Assembly (NCBI GenBank): GCA_013407085.1
Contig: JACCGJ010013804.1
Coordinates: forward strand, 1-64,000
DNA: 64,000 nt
Origin: Atriophallophorus winterbourni
Lineage: Eukaryota > Platyhelminthes > Trematoda > Plagiorchiida > Microphallidae
Reading direction: 5' to 3'
A program made the position numbers and the translations under genes. Position 1 is the first letter of the stretch. Each line of letters opens with the position of its first letter. Below the pieces are notes generated by a model that was given only the letters and a program-made list of their open reading frames with translations, was not told the origin of the DNA and did no database searches. Positions 13,025-23,911 of the stretch are shown one piece after another.

Positions 13025-13800
13025 TCTTGGCGTGCAAGATCAGTGACATCCAGAGCAAGAGCGATCGACTATCCGAAATTGGCGAGATGGTGGGTTTAGA
13101 AATTAACGCTGGCAAATCGGAGGCAATGCGGAAGAATGTTCCGGAGCAACCACCAGTGTTCGTAGACGGTCAAGCACTCAGTGAGGTTACAGATACAGTC
13201 TACCTTGGGAGCAAACTGACTGTAAATGGTGACTGTAAAAATGAGGTCAGGAGAAGGATCGGGAAGGCGAACCAAGTATTCTGCATGCTAAATTCCATTT
13301 GGAAATCCTCCGCTCTCAGCATTAACACGAAGATCAGACTCTTCAAGAGCAACGTTCTGAGTGTGTTGGTGTATGCATCGGAATGCTGGAAGACGACCGC
13401 TGCCATTGAGCGCAGAATGAACGTGTTTCAAACTAAGTGCTTGAGAAGGATTCTACGGATATTTTGGCCACACACCATTTCGAATGAAGAGCTCCTGAGA
13501 AAACTGGTCTGGAGGTGGTATCTACCGTAGTCAAAAGACGACGTTTGAAATGGTTCGGTCATGTCTGCAGGATGGATCCCAGTTCGCATACGAAGGTAGC
13601 CATTCACTGGTGTCCGCAAGGTAAACTAAAAAGGGGACGGCCCAAGGAAACTTTGCGCAGAACGTTGGAACGCAAACTACATGCACAAGGATTCACGGTG
13701 CAGACGGCAACGGAAGCAGCGGCAGACCGGAACCACTGGCGTGAAGTTGTCTTCGCCTCATGTGCCACCCGGCACGGCGAGGACTGAGTGAGTGAGTAAG
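13025..13800 (+). mobile_element. nested RTE-clade LINE, 5'-truncated
   Basis: A 776-bp insertion inside the BEL/Pao integrase. It encodes the C-terminal third of an RTE-type polyprotein: the INAGKSE block after the RT palm, VYLGS near 13200, KIRLFKSNV..VLVYASECW near 13330-13385, and the typical RRLKWFGHVCRM...GKRGRPK tail (13525-13645). One frame change lies near 13520. It ends with a short GAGT-type repeat (gactgagtgagtgagtaag), like the tandem tails of RTE elements. It is flanked by a 9-bp direct repeat, so both edges are precise. Starting deep within RT, it is a normal 5'-truncated, dead-on-arrival copy. Confidence 0.9.
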
Positions 13801-13809
13801 TTGAATGCC
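13801..13809 (+). repeat. target-site duplication, right copy
   Basis: TTGAATGCC immediately after the RTE 3' repeat tail, identical to 13016-13024. Confidence 0.9.
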
Positions 13810-14220
13810 ACATGCATAAAACAAAAACCATCCGACGAGACCCTCTAAACCGCCTTGATTGAAGTTGAGCGGATTCTGAAGAACTGTCGGCTTGTTCCTT
13901 TTTCTTCATACTACATCGATTCTTCTCCTATGTGGTCGAACGACTTGTTGCGGAATCACTCAAACGATGGAATGCGTTCTGAAGAGTGGTTTGTTAACAG
14001 TTACAGAGGGAATTGGGAAAAATAGCTGCACTTATCGAACGTCTTTTGGAAGCCTTGGAAGTCACAGTAGATACCGCTGCTACAAGTAAGACAGAAGTGG
14101 CTCCATCGTAATCGTAATTTCCGTGTTGGAGATATCGTACTAGTGAACAGTGTTGAAGCTCCGAAGCGAAGCCTGGAGTCATTGGGTAGGGAGACGGAAT
14201 CAATCAGTTAGTTTAATCCA
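13810..14220 (+). pseudogene. BEL/Pao integrase, second part
   Basis: Continuation of the split integrase. The LIEVERIL block near 13855, SEEWF near 13980 and the C-terminal RNFRVGDIVLV block (14110-14145) match the end of BEL/Pao integrases, where this basic strand precedes the terminal domain. In-frame stops are present (for example near 13850 and 14020). Confidence 0.8.
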
Positions 14221-14603
14221 GAAATCAGCTTTAGAAGGAATTTGGCGGGCGGTATAAATTACGAAAATTTTGTATAAAACTACGTAATATTTTCTATTTA
14301 AACAGCCTGATTCCTAATTCTACACAGTTATTATCTTTCATTGTTTTGTGTATAGAATTCCGTTATTGTCCTATCCACTTGTGCATCCCTTTTTGTTTTA
14401 TTGAACTGAGTCATATTGCTTGACATCCATTAAATTCCACATCATTTTGACCGTGATATTTGAAGAAAACACAGACAATTGCTCACCATTATTTTGGTAA
14501 TTTCATCCATTAGCATTAATGATTTGGCAGTCTATCTTCTCAGCATTGGCTGAATTTATTTCTTGTTATTTGGAAGATTTGTACACATTTGGCTCACATC
14601 ATT

Positions 14604-14748
14604 TGTACAACCCGGTACAGTTGAGGTTTATCCATTGTTGTCTATTATTCCTGTTAATAGTACCGTAGTATATCAGAATCGTTGTTCTGAATTAGTCGAA
14701 CTAAGAAACGGGTGGTCTATGCGTTAACTAAGGACTTCGGTCGATACA
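14604..14748 (+). repeat. BEL/Pao 3' LTR (145 bp, internally deleted)
   Basis: It begins TGTACAACCCGGTACAG and ends GTCGATACA, matching the 5' LTR at both ends. It lacks about 85 internal bases present in the 5' copy, and has many substitutions, which implies an old insertion. Confidence 0.7.
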
Positions 14749-14840
14749 CCTGGGAAGCAGTCCCAGCGAGTAGAAAGCCTTACTGAAGTCTAAGTAGAAT
14801 ATATCTACCAGTCCGTCCTTGTGTTGTGCAGGGCTGTACC
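14749..14840 (-). pseudogene. LINE reverse transcriptase motif-A fragment
   Basis: On the minus strand a short frame reads KDGLVDIFYLDFSKAF, the motif-A region of CR1/Jockey-type RT. It starts right at the outer edge of the BEL 3' LTR. Too short to place in a clade. Confidence 0.5.
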
Positions 14841-15310
14841 GGGCTCGAAATACGACAGAGAGACATGAAATGTCTTTCACCGAATGATACTGAGAAGCGC
14901 TTACCGAAACTGTTGTTTTAAATTCTGTCCGTCGATGTCTTATTCGAAACTAAGCAGGCGTTAACACGGCGCCATGTGATATTCTGTTCTCTCAATTTTG
15001 CTCACCAATTCCTGAAGGCGAATGTTTAGGTACAAGAATAATTTCCTCACCAGCATCAATGTTTGTGGACTAGATGGCTTTTACTAAAATTAAAAAAATG
15101 ATTTTTGCTGTTTCATCTTAAAAGTGCATCATCGTTAATCCCTAATAATATCAGATTATAATCGGGATTACAACGCTGTGATGAAAATCAGTGTGGGTAA
15201 TCAATAAACAAATTATTCGGGATCAATTTTTCTAAGCATATTCTTCAATTTTCGTGAATGCGTTGTGGCAGATTATCTCATATAGCCGATGGCAATTTTC
15301 AACATATTCA
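14840..15310. other. no recognisable content
   Basis: Between the two inverted RT scraps. No coding motif, repeat or RNA feature was recognised. Confidence 0.35.
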
Positions 15311-15312
15311 TG

Positions 15313-15376
15313 ATGGATGAAGGGAAATCAGTCGAAGCCCTCTACTTAGACTTCGGCAAGGCTTTCGAGCTTCACA
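15313..15376 (+). pseudogene. LINE reverse transcriptase motif-A fragment
   Basis: A plus-strand frame reads MDEGKSVEALYLDFGKAF, again RT motif A, inverted relative to the copy at 14749-14840. Flanks show no further RT sequence. Confidence 0.5.
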
Positions 15377-15519
15377 GATAAATTTAAGTAGTGATAAAAA
15401 TAGAAGCAAATACATATATTAAAATAAATGGTTTATTCCTGGATATAAATGCCATGCTAAGAATGATCAACATTCACCAAAATGTTTGTACAACCGAAGC
15501 AAAATATGTACAATCTTGA

Positions 15520-15600
15520 CGCATGTGGATCTTGATCCTACTGTCACTAACGGATGATTAAAAGCAACACGAAACCGTTCCTGGGGCATGCGTGCGATAA
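15520..15600 (+). repeat. hammerhead-repeat fragment, degenerate
   Basis: It resembles the 46.4-kb hammerhead unit: a GGATCTTGATCCTACTGTC lead, then GGATGA in place of CTGATGA, then CACGAAACCG. The core is damaged (the first U of CUGAUGA reads G, and stem II is altered), so activity is not expected. Confidence 0.5.
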
Positions 15601-16398
15601 AATACATGCACGTGAGCTTTCTCGTTCATGCACTTTGGCTCGAACCCACTTTTCGTATGTTTAGACACATGCCATGGAACAAGTTGGTCGTACTAACATT
15701 AACCAAGCGTGTCATGCAAGCGCAACTTGTATACACTCAACTCTCATTTCCGTACGATAACACCAATTTTTTCTGGTCCAGCTGAGAACAAATCTACTAC
15801 TAAGTCACGAATACTACTAAACGCAGCAGGGTGCGATACTGGTAAAACAACAACATGTGAACTTATGTTTCTTGTGCATTGGCAAGCTTTTATTGAATAC
15901 AAAATTGATGATAAATAATTCTGGAGAATAATTGTTTTATTCTAGTAAGAGAAATTTGACGCATTTAAAAAATGATGAATGATTTCTTTAAATGATGTAT
16001 AAAATTCATCAGGAAATTATCATGCATGGTAAATGAAAAAATCAGAATGCATCCACGGAATGCCGGTCAAAATAACATCTAAACATGAACGTCACTAACT
16101 TTAGCTAGATAATATCAATCGTATAGGACGTTTAATTTCATGGACAATGAAAATCATGGACTACATCATCGGGTAGTCCCTAATCGTAATTTGTAAGAGA
16201 CCTATGAAAGCTCTTGATATCGGGTCTACGGTATAAGCAAAACATATTCTTGAAGTTATTTTGAACAAAATACGGTGAACTGAAGCTGACGACTATTAAA
16301 AGTAAATTACCATTTAACAATCGGTCACAGATTCAAGATACAGGATTTGTGGGAAAAATGCAAAATGATTTACAATATCATAAGATATACAAAGTTAT
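15600..16398. other. no recognisable content
   Basis: Only short open frames (15588-15785 and 15709-15918) without known motifs; I do not call them genes. Confidence 0.35.
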
Positions 16399-16790
16399 AC
16401 TTGAATGCCACTGTTAAATAGGGTTCTTACAACGAACCACGATGTTCAGACACAGAATCACAAAGTGATTCTTGGTTATGCACTCAGGACGCTTATGAAT
16501 GACCAAAGTAATGTGTTGCTCACATCCCCTGCACTTAGACACCACTACCGGTTTCTGGCTGTTTATCGTCATCAGGTGGAGACAGTAAGATTAGGTTCAA
16601 TAAGCCATGAAACAGTGGTAAACACAGTTATACTTGAAGGCCAATGTTACATAGGGTTCGTACAACGAACCACGGTGTTCAAACACAGAATCAAGCACTC
16701 GAGGCTAAATAAACCTAATCTTACTGTCTACACCTGATGACGGCAAACATGCAGAACTGGTAGTGGTGTGTAAGTACGGGGTATGTGATT
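16399..16790. repeat. diverged hammerhead repeat: 1.3 tandem units then inverted copy
   Basis: Two minus-oriented starts, at 16399 and 16632, are 233 bp apart and share the TGCCACTG..ACGAACCACG..GTTC block. The minus-strand hammerhead core is at about 16545-16590 (CUGAUGA ... GAAACCGGUA). A plus-strand copy follows at about 16720-16770. In this variant the base pair closing stem II is changed: CUGAUGAC / AGAAAC instead of CUGAUGAG / CGAAAC. The plus copy also has GAAC for GAAAC. Confidence 0.65.
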
Positions 16791-17039
16791 AACACATTAC
16801 TTTGGTCATTAGATATAGTTATTAAAGTTAAACAAATCGTACTTTCATGTTTGCCTCCATATATGTCAAAGAGAGAGAAAAATTATTTCCAAATAACATA
16901 TTTATTGGATAAATGTCAACCGGAAATATGTGTTTTGGCAAGATTGTCAAACGGAAGCACTAAAGGTACTCATTCAACATAAACAATCGTAACGTTTGCT
17001 GGAAGATCATTTCATGCGGCGCTGGCTTATTTTCTGAAG

Positions 17040-20000
17040 GCAAACGTTTCTGGAGAACGCATAAATCCACTGTGTTAAAGTACCGGCGACAGATTACCCG
17101 GGAATGTGGTAATTACATGGATCGGATTGTAACGTTTGCATCTGTTTGTGGGGGACGCCGTATGGATTAATTGGTATGTCCGGATCGGCTCAGCTCTCAT
17201 GCACCTTCGCTCCAGAGTGCTGATTCCGAGTCTGGTCAGTTGATGTTGTGATCCGGTAATCATTTTAGTTGCCAGATGACAAATCCTTTCGAGCAGCGAG
17301 ACGTCTTTCTTCATCAATGTTATCCAAGCTTCGGCTGCATAGTCTAAAATTTAATGTTTCTATAGAATGAATTCCTTTGAAAAAGACTTCTGTGGGACAC
17401 GTAGAATAGTTAGTCGGAAAAAGCTTATAAACGGTCTCACACTGCAGATTTTTTTTCAAATTTTCTGACACCCAAATACCGAGCTCTTTCTGTTATATTC
17501 TATACTCAGGCGTGTGACTGCCAAGTACATATGAGAAAGCGAAGGTTTTTACAACTGAAAGCATTCTTGCGCTAGTGGAATTTGAAATTTTGAATTGACC
17601 TATTCTGCAGCTAAATTAGGTGCACTTGTAAAACTAGGCAATAATCAACAGAATATAGCTCCATCGGATTTTTAAGATCATGGGCCAAAAGGAAGAAGTT
17701 TACATCGTATCAATTGCAGTAGATTATTTATAAATTTTAGGAAGAGTATTGGACCGCGTACTGAAACTCGTTGGACACTTGGCTTTATTAGTTCGGGAAA
17801 TTTCGCCATCTATTCTGACTTTCGGTATGAGTTCAGACAATTTCCTTGTGAACCAATAAAGTAGATTTTCATTGACGCAAATATCCTGCAGGTATGAGGA
17901 GTGAGTAACACGATCGAAAACTATTTATATCTAAGTAAGAGGCATGTTCGCAACTTTCTTCGTCTAATGCTTGTGACCAGTCGTTTATAGCCGTGAGCAT
18001 GGTAGACAAGCATGATAATGTTGTTCTGAATCCTTGTTGTGTCTGAGGAGGATATTCATGGCTCTAGGGGTGCCTACAAACACTTTTATGTAGTAAGCGT
18101 GCAGTATATTAGAAATCACTGAAAAGATCCAAAGGCTGTTAATCAGCCAGATCCGAACGACCCCATTCTTTGCAGTTTGATGTAATTACCCTAGTTTTCT
18201 AGTAAACTGTTACGATTCCCGTATTAAGTATATGTTCAAATAAACCCCATTGTTGGCCAAAAAGCTCCAGCTTGCATGATTCCAGAATAGTCGCCGTTAT
18301 TCCATCATCTCCCGCATAACCTTAGGATTCACATCACCATCACTCAGGCTTTCCATCTCTATTAAAGCTGGTAAAGTTCATCGCAGTGAGACATCCATTA
18401 TACAAAAGACTTGCAAAGGATATATTTCTATGACATTAACTGCCAATCTAAGGAAACCTCCCGTTTTTATTTTAGTCGTGTTGTTCATGATCGTGTAGAA
18501 TTTTTAGGAAGACTTTTCACCTGTTATATCAGCATCCAATAATGATATTGCTTATTTTTATGAATTAAGGACGTCACCTTGTTTCGGACAATATATGACT
18601 TTTGGATTGATCCTGTTTGTAACGCATGCTGAAATTCGCAAGTCTATCATTTTTATGTGCGGCTACGAATTCGGAAACAAAATGTTTAAGCTTTTCTTTT
18701 CAGAATATAGGCTGAGACTTCGTCTGTTTTTATACAGATGTATCTTAAAAGGATGGAGCAGTGAGTTTCTGGATTCATACGTTTGAGATGACACTCGTCC
18801 CGCTTATTGATGGCTTTGTGAAGGTCAAAGTAATGAACCCATCTGATGAATTTAGCGTAATTAGATCCCCTCGTAGTGCTGGACACGAATTCGAAGAACA
18901 ACACAAGGGGCATACTCCCCTGATTACTATGATGCTACACCGAATCAACTGCCGTTGCTTCAGAAGTCAGAATCTAATGTAGTTGTAAAGATTGGACTAC
19001 GCGACTCTGTCGAGTGAAATAATTCACGTGGTTAATTGAGGAAATAAGACTAATCATCTCGCAGGATTTATACTCAAGTGATTGCTGCGAGTTCAATCTT
19101 TTGGAGTAAAGTTTTGGAAGGTTAAAGTCACCTATTATGAATATTGATGTTCCGCTCAGATTACCAGCGTTACGCATTATTTTCATGAACTTTCTGTTAT
19201 GGGTATCAGATGTGTCAAATTACACCAAGGATGCATTTCTCACCCGATTCCAGATTTTTTATTTCATTTTTTATTTGTATTTCATTTTTTGCAGAGCTTT
19301 TAAATCAGCCATGCATTAAATTAATTTTTTCACACGTTTTTCCTCTTTGCTCGTTAAATGTTAACGATATCTTTGGGGCAAATGCATCATTTTTCACATC
19401 AAATGAAGCCAATTTTTACGTTTTAATATACAGCTACTCAACCGCCTGTTCGTGAGCAGGTCTTGCCGTAGCAGGATCATCGTTGGAATTGCCAGCATGG
19501 AACCACATCTTTGTTACAGCAGTGAACTGATTGCTCATAGGAGCTAATTCAGTTATTTTGTTTGGCAAACACTGCGCATTAGTAATAAACAGTTAAGAGT
19601 GGTTAGGGTACGCAGCGATGTTGTATGGATGGTGTCTATTGATCAGAACCCATTAGAGAGGGGCCTTTGTGGTTTTCCGAAAATTTTTCTGAAATTGAAT
19701 CTTTAGTATAATTGAAGGGCAATACTTAATCTTGTGTTTCTAAGGCTGCCTTTAATTTGCTTATTCTGACGTCACAAGTGATATTTCTTCTATGTAGTCA
19801 TTGCGAATGTTTGATGAAGACTGTCATAGACTTTTTTCGGAAAGTTGGTTTCAAAAGAGGTGGTCCATCGCCTTCATAATTAGGTGACCGTGCAACCCCG
19901 AAGATATTCAAGATATTCCAATGCGCTCCTATCGTTTCTGTGATGTGAAACCACTGTTTCTAGTTGCGTTTATGTTTAACAGCATTCATCGATTTGGCAG

Positions 20001-20990
20001 TCGTTGGGACGCCTAGGAAGATTAGACTGCGCTCATTGATCTTCTTACGAAAATCTAGACGTCCTTTAATTTCACACTAGGTTATGATGTCGGAGTAGAT
20101 TCGAGTTTTACACTCACATAAATCACGTAGCAATTGAGAATTTAAAACAACAGTTTCCATATCCTTCTCACTCTTTAGAGTTATTTTCAGTAAAGGTGGT
20201 ATCGGTGATGAACCAAATATGTAACTGTTGAAAGTCTGATGTTTTTCGAACCTATCATCGTACAGAGGGTGGGACATTGTTCTTGGCGGTGTTATTTATT
20301 CACAATAAGTGTCTTGCTGGATTAATGTATGGTGGTAGAGATTACACTTAGATATTGTGCGGTCTTTCGCACTGTGACCTTTCGTTTTCAATCCGATGAT
20401 TTCAAGGGATAATTCAGATTAGCGGACGAATTTTGCTTTTAACATTTTCATGTCATATGAGTTGAAGTCAGACATGCTGTTGACAGTCTCTTTTGTAAAG
20501 TTGTAAACTTAATGGGGAGAGCGCTCTGCTAGACTTTCTGGTAGATTTTTAAAAGCTGAGCGTTCGGAGTAATTGATCTGCGGAGATGTTTCTTTATCTG
20601 GTTCGCATAACAGACTATGTTTTCGATAATTCGTTAGCTATGCTGCCACACTTTGAATTCGGAGCTGTAGCTTGAGATTCTAATGATGCCTTCAAATTTT
20701 ATAAGCTGGGATCAAAGCTCAACATGTGATAATCTAGGTTGCACTTCTGGACACTTGTTAGAGCAGCCAAATACACAACTTGTTTCGTCCGACAATGTTT
20801 ACAGTTGTAGAATAATCCCGGAATATTTTCATAATTTGGAATCTATATCGCTCCCGGGGTCAATGACTTGGCACATTTTGCATAACACATGTGTGAACAA
20901 TTTTGACACGTAACAGATTTAACATTTGGGCTCCCCATTGTCTCACAAACAGCCCATTTTCCTCGAACAGCCGATAATTTCTTAGGACAA
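17040..20990 (-). pseudogene. CR1-like LINE, nearly full length but heavily degenerate
   Basis: Read on the minus strand, the 5' end (about 20990-20850) encodes a Cys-rich PHD-like finger with the block TCQNC..MC..KCAKSLT, in which the expected His reads Cys. 20277-20077 carries the PPLLKITLKSEKD...LLRDL block also seen in the LINEs at 7.6 and 37.6 kb. 19186-18974 is endonuclease (IIGDFNLPKL). RT is recognisable around 18060-17750 (QGFRTTLS, a YLDI motif-A remnant, RGPILFL), and the C-terminal thumb at 17317-17075 reads LLERICHLATKMI. Frames change constantly. Diverged hammerhead inverted pairs lie just beyond both ends. Confidence 0.72.
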
Positions 20991-21250
20991 ACCACGGTTT
21001 TCAAATAAAAATTCACAGAGTTATTCTTGGTCAAGCGCTCAAGATGCTCAAAATGACCAATATAATGTGCTGTTCACGTTACAAGCATCTACAAACAACA
21101 ACCGGTTTCTAGCTGTTCGAATTCATCAGGCGGAGACGCCTTACTAATGTTTCAAAACACACTTAAACTAGGTTAACTGCCTCTGACTGTTGACGGCAAA
21201 CAGCAAGAAACCGTTTGTGGTGTAGCTGCTTGGATGCGAGCCCAAGAATA
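20991..21250. repeat. diverged hammerhead repeat, inverted pair
   Basis: It aligns with the pair at 16.4 kb: ACCACGGTTTTCA, ATTCTTGGTCAAGCGCTCA and TGACCAATATAATGTGCTG blocks, then AACCGGTTTCTAGCTG and ATCAGGCGGAGAC. This gives a minus-strand hammerhead at about 21100-21150. The plus-strand copy at about 21185-21225 reads CUGUUGACGGCAAACAGC..GAAACCG, with the core A6 changed to U. Confidence 0.6.
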
Positions 21251-21540
21251 CATCAGATCATTTCATTTTATCGAGGTCAACCAAAAGTTCAACAAATCAA
21301 TAAAAATAATCGATACAGCAGATGCTGACATCTCTCCAGCCTTCAGAAATGAAATTGTGCCGTTTTTCCTCACTTTCTGTTATTAAGGAAGGTATATCCT
21401 CCACATGGACTATACAGTTATATAGGTGCAGCACATCAAATTACTACTTTAGAATCAATTTATCCACATATATGAAAGGCTGTGCAGCACATGTTCATTA
21501 TTCGCATGCAAATTGCACTCATGGTTAACATCCACTAAAT
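21250..21540. other. unassigned sequence before the hammerhead array
   Basis: No confident feature. A CAGCACATGTTCATT..CGCATGCAAATTGC stretch near 21484-21515 may be the worn edge of the array. Confidence 0.3.
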
Positions 21541-23335
21541 GAGTCCAACAACAACATTCATTCCTGCGGTTGTTGCTGCTCATCAGGTATGCGTATCCGT
21601 GACCTGACATTCGAACGCAGATATGGCTTTGTGCTGAACCCAATTATTTACGAATTCGCGGATAAATTCTCATTTGCAAATTGAAATTTAGCCTTCATTT
21701 GTGGGCTAAGCTTAGTCGAACAATAGGTGCAATGCTATTTTGCTATTTGACTCATCAGTTTGGTCAGTATGATCAGCATCCGCATGCGTTTGAAACATTG
21801 GAAGTATTGAATACATGTTGTGATTTTATGCCACTGATCGATGTTGTTGGTACGACAAATCTGTTCAATTACATGAGCCAACAATCATGTTGAAAATGTT
21901 TAAACCCATGACCATGTAGATGAAAGCACATTTGCATGCACTTCAATCACAAACGCACACTCCACGACCGGTTTCGTGCTGCTTGCACTCATCAGGTAAG
22001 GACATTAGTATCAGGATCCGCATGCGCTTGAAACAGTGGAAGAATGTTAAACAAGTTGCTCTTGTATGCCACTGTTGGATAAGGTTAGTACGACCAACCT
22101 GTTCAATCACATGAGCGAACACTCATGTAGATAGTGTTTTAACCCATGACCATGCAGAAAAAGCACATTTGCATGCTTTTTCACCACACACACAACGCAA
22201 TAACGTTTTCGTGCTGTTTAACCTCATCAGAAGGGACAGTATGATAAGTATCCGCATGCACTTGAAACAGTGGAAGTATGGTAAACAAGTTGCACTTGTA
22301 TGCCACTGTTGTATAACGTTGGTAAGACCAACGTATTCAATCACTTGAGCGCGCACTTTGAAAGATATTATTCAATTTTTTCGTCATGAAATAAATAGCT
22401 CATTCACACGCATTTCCATCACACTCACAACAGATGACCGGATTCGTACTGTTTACACTGATTAGGTCGGGAAAGTAGGATCATGATCCGCATGGGTTTG
22501 AAGGAGTAGACGAATAGTAAACATATTGAACATGAATGCCACTGTTGGATCAGGTTGTTACGACTAAACTATTCACCCACCACTCATCTAGATAAGTTAT
22601 AAACCCATGATAATGTAAAATAAAATCATTTGCTTACATTTCCATCACACACACCCAAATCCAACGTCCGGATTCGTACTGTTTGCACTCATCAATTATG
22701 GACAGTAGGATTAGGATCCGCATAAGCTATGAATAGCGGAAGAATAGTTAGCAATTTTAGCATGTATGCCACATTTGGATACGGATGGTAAGACCATTCT
22801 ATTCAATTTAATTGAGCCCACAGTTATTTAGATTGGGTCTAAGCCTATAATGATGGAAAGAAAAGCTCATTTGTATGCATTTCCATCACACACACAGACA
22901 ACGACCGGTTTTGGGCTGTTTACACTCATCAAGTGGGAACAGAAGGATAGGGATCCGCATGCGATTGAAACAGTGGAAGAATGGTAAACACGTTGCGCTT
23001 GAATGCCACTGTCGGATACGTTTGGTACGATTAACCTGTTCAATCATCGGAGACCACACTTGCGTAGACAGGGTTTGAACGCATGTCTATGAATAAAGAA
23101 AGTTCATTTGCATGCATTTCCATCGCACACGAACCCAGAGACCTGTTTCGTGCTCTTTGCTTTCATCAGGTGGGGACAGTAAGATCAGTGGAATAATGTT
23201 AAACAAGTTGCGATTGTATGCCACTGTTCGATAAGGTTGGTACGACCAAACTGTTTAGGTCCAATAAATTGGAAAGTTTAATCGTAGCAACCTCATCCAA
23301 CATTTGCATACAAGCGCAGCTTGTTTATTAGCTGA
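21540..23335 (-). repeat. tandem array of about 235-bp hammerhead-bearing units
   Basis: The hammerhead core (CUGAUGA, read on the minus strand) recurs at about 21579, 21751, 21988, 22223, 22458, 22688, 22925 and 23162. From 21751 on, the steps are 237, 235, 235, 230, 237 and 237 bases. Each unit also carries a TGCCACTGTTGGATAAGGTT block, a GACCAACCTGTTCAATCACATGAG block and an AACCCATGACCATG block. Units differ by many substitutions; the best core is at 21960-22005, where CUGAUGAGUGCAAGCAGCAC GAAAC gives a four-pair stem II, and CCGGUC follows. A plus-oriented piece at 23283-23335 closes the array. No open frame runs through the unit, so it is non-coding. Confidence 0.75.
21645..21715 (-). 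repeat. dispersed repeat shared with 49.9 kb
   Basis: The reverse complement (AAATGAAGGCTAAATTT ... GCAAATGAGAATTTATCC ... CGAATTCG) matches plus-strand 49900-49965 with a few differences. Embedded near the start of the hammerhead array. Confidence 0.55.
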
Positions 23336-23865
23336 TATATTTTTGATTCATCACCAATAGCTGACCTAGAAATTGTTCAGTAGCAGGGATTATGAATACA
23401 AAAACTCCTCTTTTAAATTGCACAAGCTCTAAACTGGTTTGTACATAAAATTAATGTTAATTTCATCAACTTTATTCAATCAAAATAAATGGAAATCAAT
23501 TTCTACTAAATTTCGTTAAAGTAACTCTTTTTAAACCGATTATGTTGAATAAAAGCGTTTTAATATAATAATTATTAGGATAATAATGACTAAAAAAATA
23601 CTGTACAAAATGTTGGTTTGCTGTGTAATTAAATCAATAACCGAAATGCATAATTTTGTTAGAAAATCTTTTGTTTCAAACGAACCAACAATGGAATTTT
23701 TTATTTTGCCAAACAGAATCACGCCACCTTGGTCTACCACAGTAAATATGTTTTGAATGCTTTATGGGTTAGACAATGGGGCTCAAATTCAAATATATAT
23801 TCCACATTGGAATGTTTCGAAATTTACTTTGAAAACTGTCTATCAGGTAAAACGGTGAAAAACGA
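23336..23865. other. upstream region of the CUB gene, no feature recognised
   Basis: AT-rich sequence directly before the CUB-gene start codon. Promoter and 5' UTR presumably lie here, but I cannot place a transcription start or a TATA box with support. Confidence 0.3.
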
Positions 23866-23911
23866 ATGATGAATTCGCGATTGCAATTCATGATAACCCT
23901 TCTATTAATCG
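23866..23911 (+). CDS. two-CUB secreted protein, exon 1 (signal peptide)
   Basis: The ATG at 23866 opens 15 codons plus one base: MMNSRLQFMITLLLI, a short polar start followed by a hydrophobic core, as in a secretory signal peptide. The exon stops at a GTAAGT donor (phase 1). Joining to the acceptor at 25061 gives an uninterrupted frame, with cleavage likely a few residues into exon 2. A second ATG directly after the first (23869) would give nearly the same product. Upstream non-coding exons are possible. Confidence 0.65.

Larger units (their letters stand above)
10636..14748 (+). mobile_element. degenerate BEL/Pao LTR retrotransposon (with nested RTE)
   Basis: Two imperfect LTR copies (10636-10864 and 14604-14748) bound an internal region containing a possible Gag start (11191) and BEL/Pao pol relics in plus orientation. 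The order LTR, gag-like, pol C-terminus, integrase, LTR is right for the family. The span is only 4.1 kb including a 0.78-kb foreign insertion, much shorter than a normal 5-7 kb element, so most of Gag, protease and RT is deleted. No target-site duplication was found at the assumed LTR ends. Schistosomes have a known BEL family (Sinbad); I cannot say whether this is that family. Confidence 0.8.

Noticed and set aside
21540..23335. CRISPR array
   Set aside because: Repeat period of about 235 bp with diverged full-length units and no short repeat/spacer alternation, in a eukaryotic context.
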